In this document: one piece after another, positions 55,534 to 55,535 of the stretch
How the letters are laid out: each line of letters begins with the position of its first letter
Numbering within the stretch: the first letter of the stretch is position 1
Notes under the pieces: model-generated
What the model saw: only the letters and a program-made list of their open reading frames with translations
What the model was told of the DNA's origin: nothing
The model's database searches: none
Program-made: the position numbers and the translations under genes
NCBI GenBank assembly: GCA_003164815.1
Contig: PLUF01000065.1
Coordinates: 1-55,535, forward strand
DNA from: Candidatus Gagatemarchaeum stordalenia
Lineage (GTDB): Archaea; Thermoproteota; Nitrososphaeria; Nitrososphaerales; Gagatemarchaeaceae
Reading direction: 5' to 3'
DNA length: 55,535 nt

Positions 55534-55535
55534 AT

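Overview
The window reads as a GC-rich archaeal chromosome segment, most likely from a heterotrophic relative of the Nitrososphaeria/Thaumarchaeota; the lineage is inferred, not proven. Direct archaeal signs are A/T-rich box A elements 24-31 nt before many start codons (leaderless genes), a tRNA-Pro with two introns, a class I (archaeal) CCA-adding enzyme, a TrmG10-type tRNA methyltransferase, UPF0200 and UPF0201 proteins, a GPN GTPase, a COG2112 kinase, a TFB fragment, and a methylmalonyl-CoA mutase split into large and B12-binding subunits. No ammonia-oxidation genes are visible.

Region 1 (about 0.2-7.3 kb, + strand) is a tight redox/radical-SAM operon: an exported YdjY-domain protein, a CcdA-like membrane protein, an HdrD-like iron-sulfur protein, a fusion of a Tes-like (tetraether lipid synthase family) radical SAM enzyme to an ArsM-type arsenite methyltransferase, a second radical SAM protein with a non-canonical CX8CX2C motif and an apparent frameshift, a small membrane protein and a methyltransferase. 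This is the best candidate for an undescribed pathway.

Region 2 (8.4-17.3 kb) is a propionyl-CoA/branched acyl-CoA catabolic cluster: acyl-CoA dehydrogenase, both mutase subunits, the MeaB chaperone, a divergent biotin-ligase-like protein, and the methylcitrate-cycle set PrpD, PrpC and PrpB. Region 3 (17.3-21.5 kb) has a Ser/Thr-rich surface protein, an M24 peptidase homologue and DapA-DapB. Region 4 (21.5-26.3 kb) is accessory: a trypsin-like protease, small proteins, a truncated TFB and a Tat-exported flavoprotein. Region 5 (26.3-37.1 kb) is conserved housekeeping: GPN GTPase, CinA-like, Nudix, PRPP synthetase, TrmG10, RNase Z, ThpR, CCA-adding enzyme, kinase, and a PdxA/DUF1537 pair.

Region 6 (37.2-47.1 kb) appears to be an integrated genomic island. 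It starts at the 3' end of tRNA-Pro(GGG), is followed by a tyrosine recombinase broken by an in-frame stop, and ends at an imperfect copy of the tRNA 3' end about 9.8 kb away. It carries copper and metal resistance genes (CopA, an HMA chaperone, a TRASH regulator, a YHS protein, a CDF transporter with a Cys-rich head), a decayed AbrB/PIN toxin-antitoxin pair and KatG. Region 7 (47.2-55.5 kb) has two DUF1801 proteins, a DUF3494 ice-binding-like surface protein, a hydrolase remnant, a VIT1/CCC1 transporter, a large unknown protein and, at the window end, a secreted membrane protein whose terminal zinc ribbon is interrupted by what looks like the first part of an intein.
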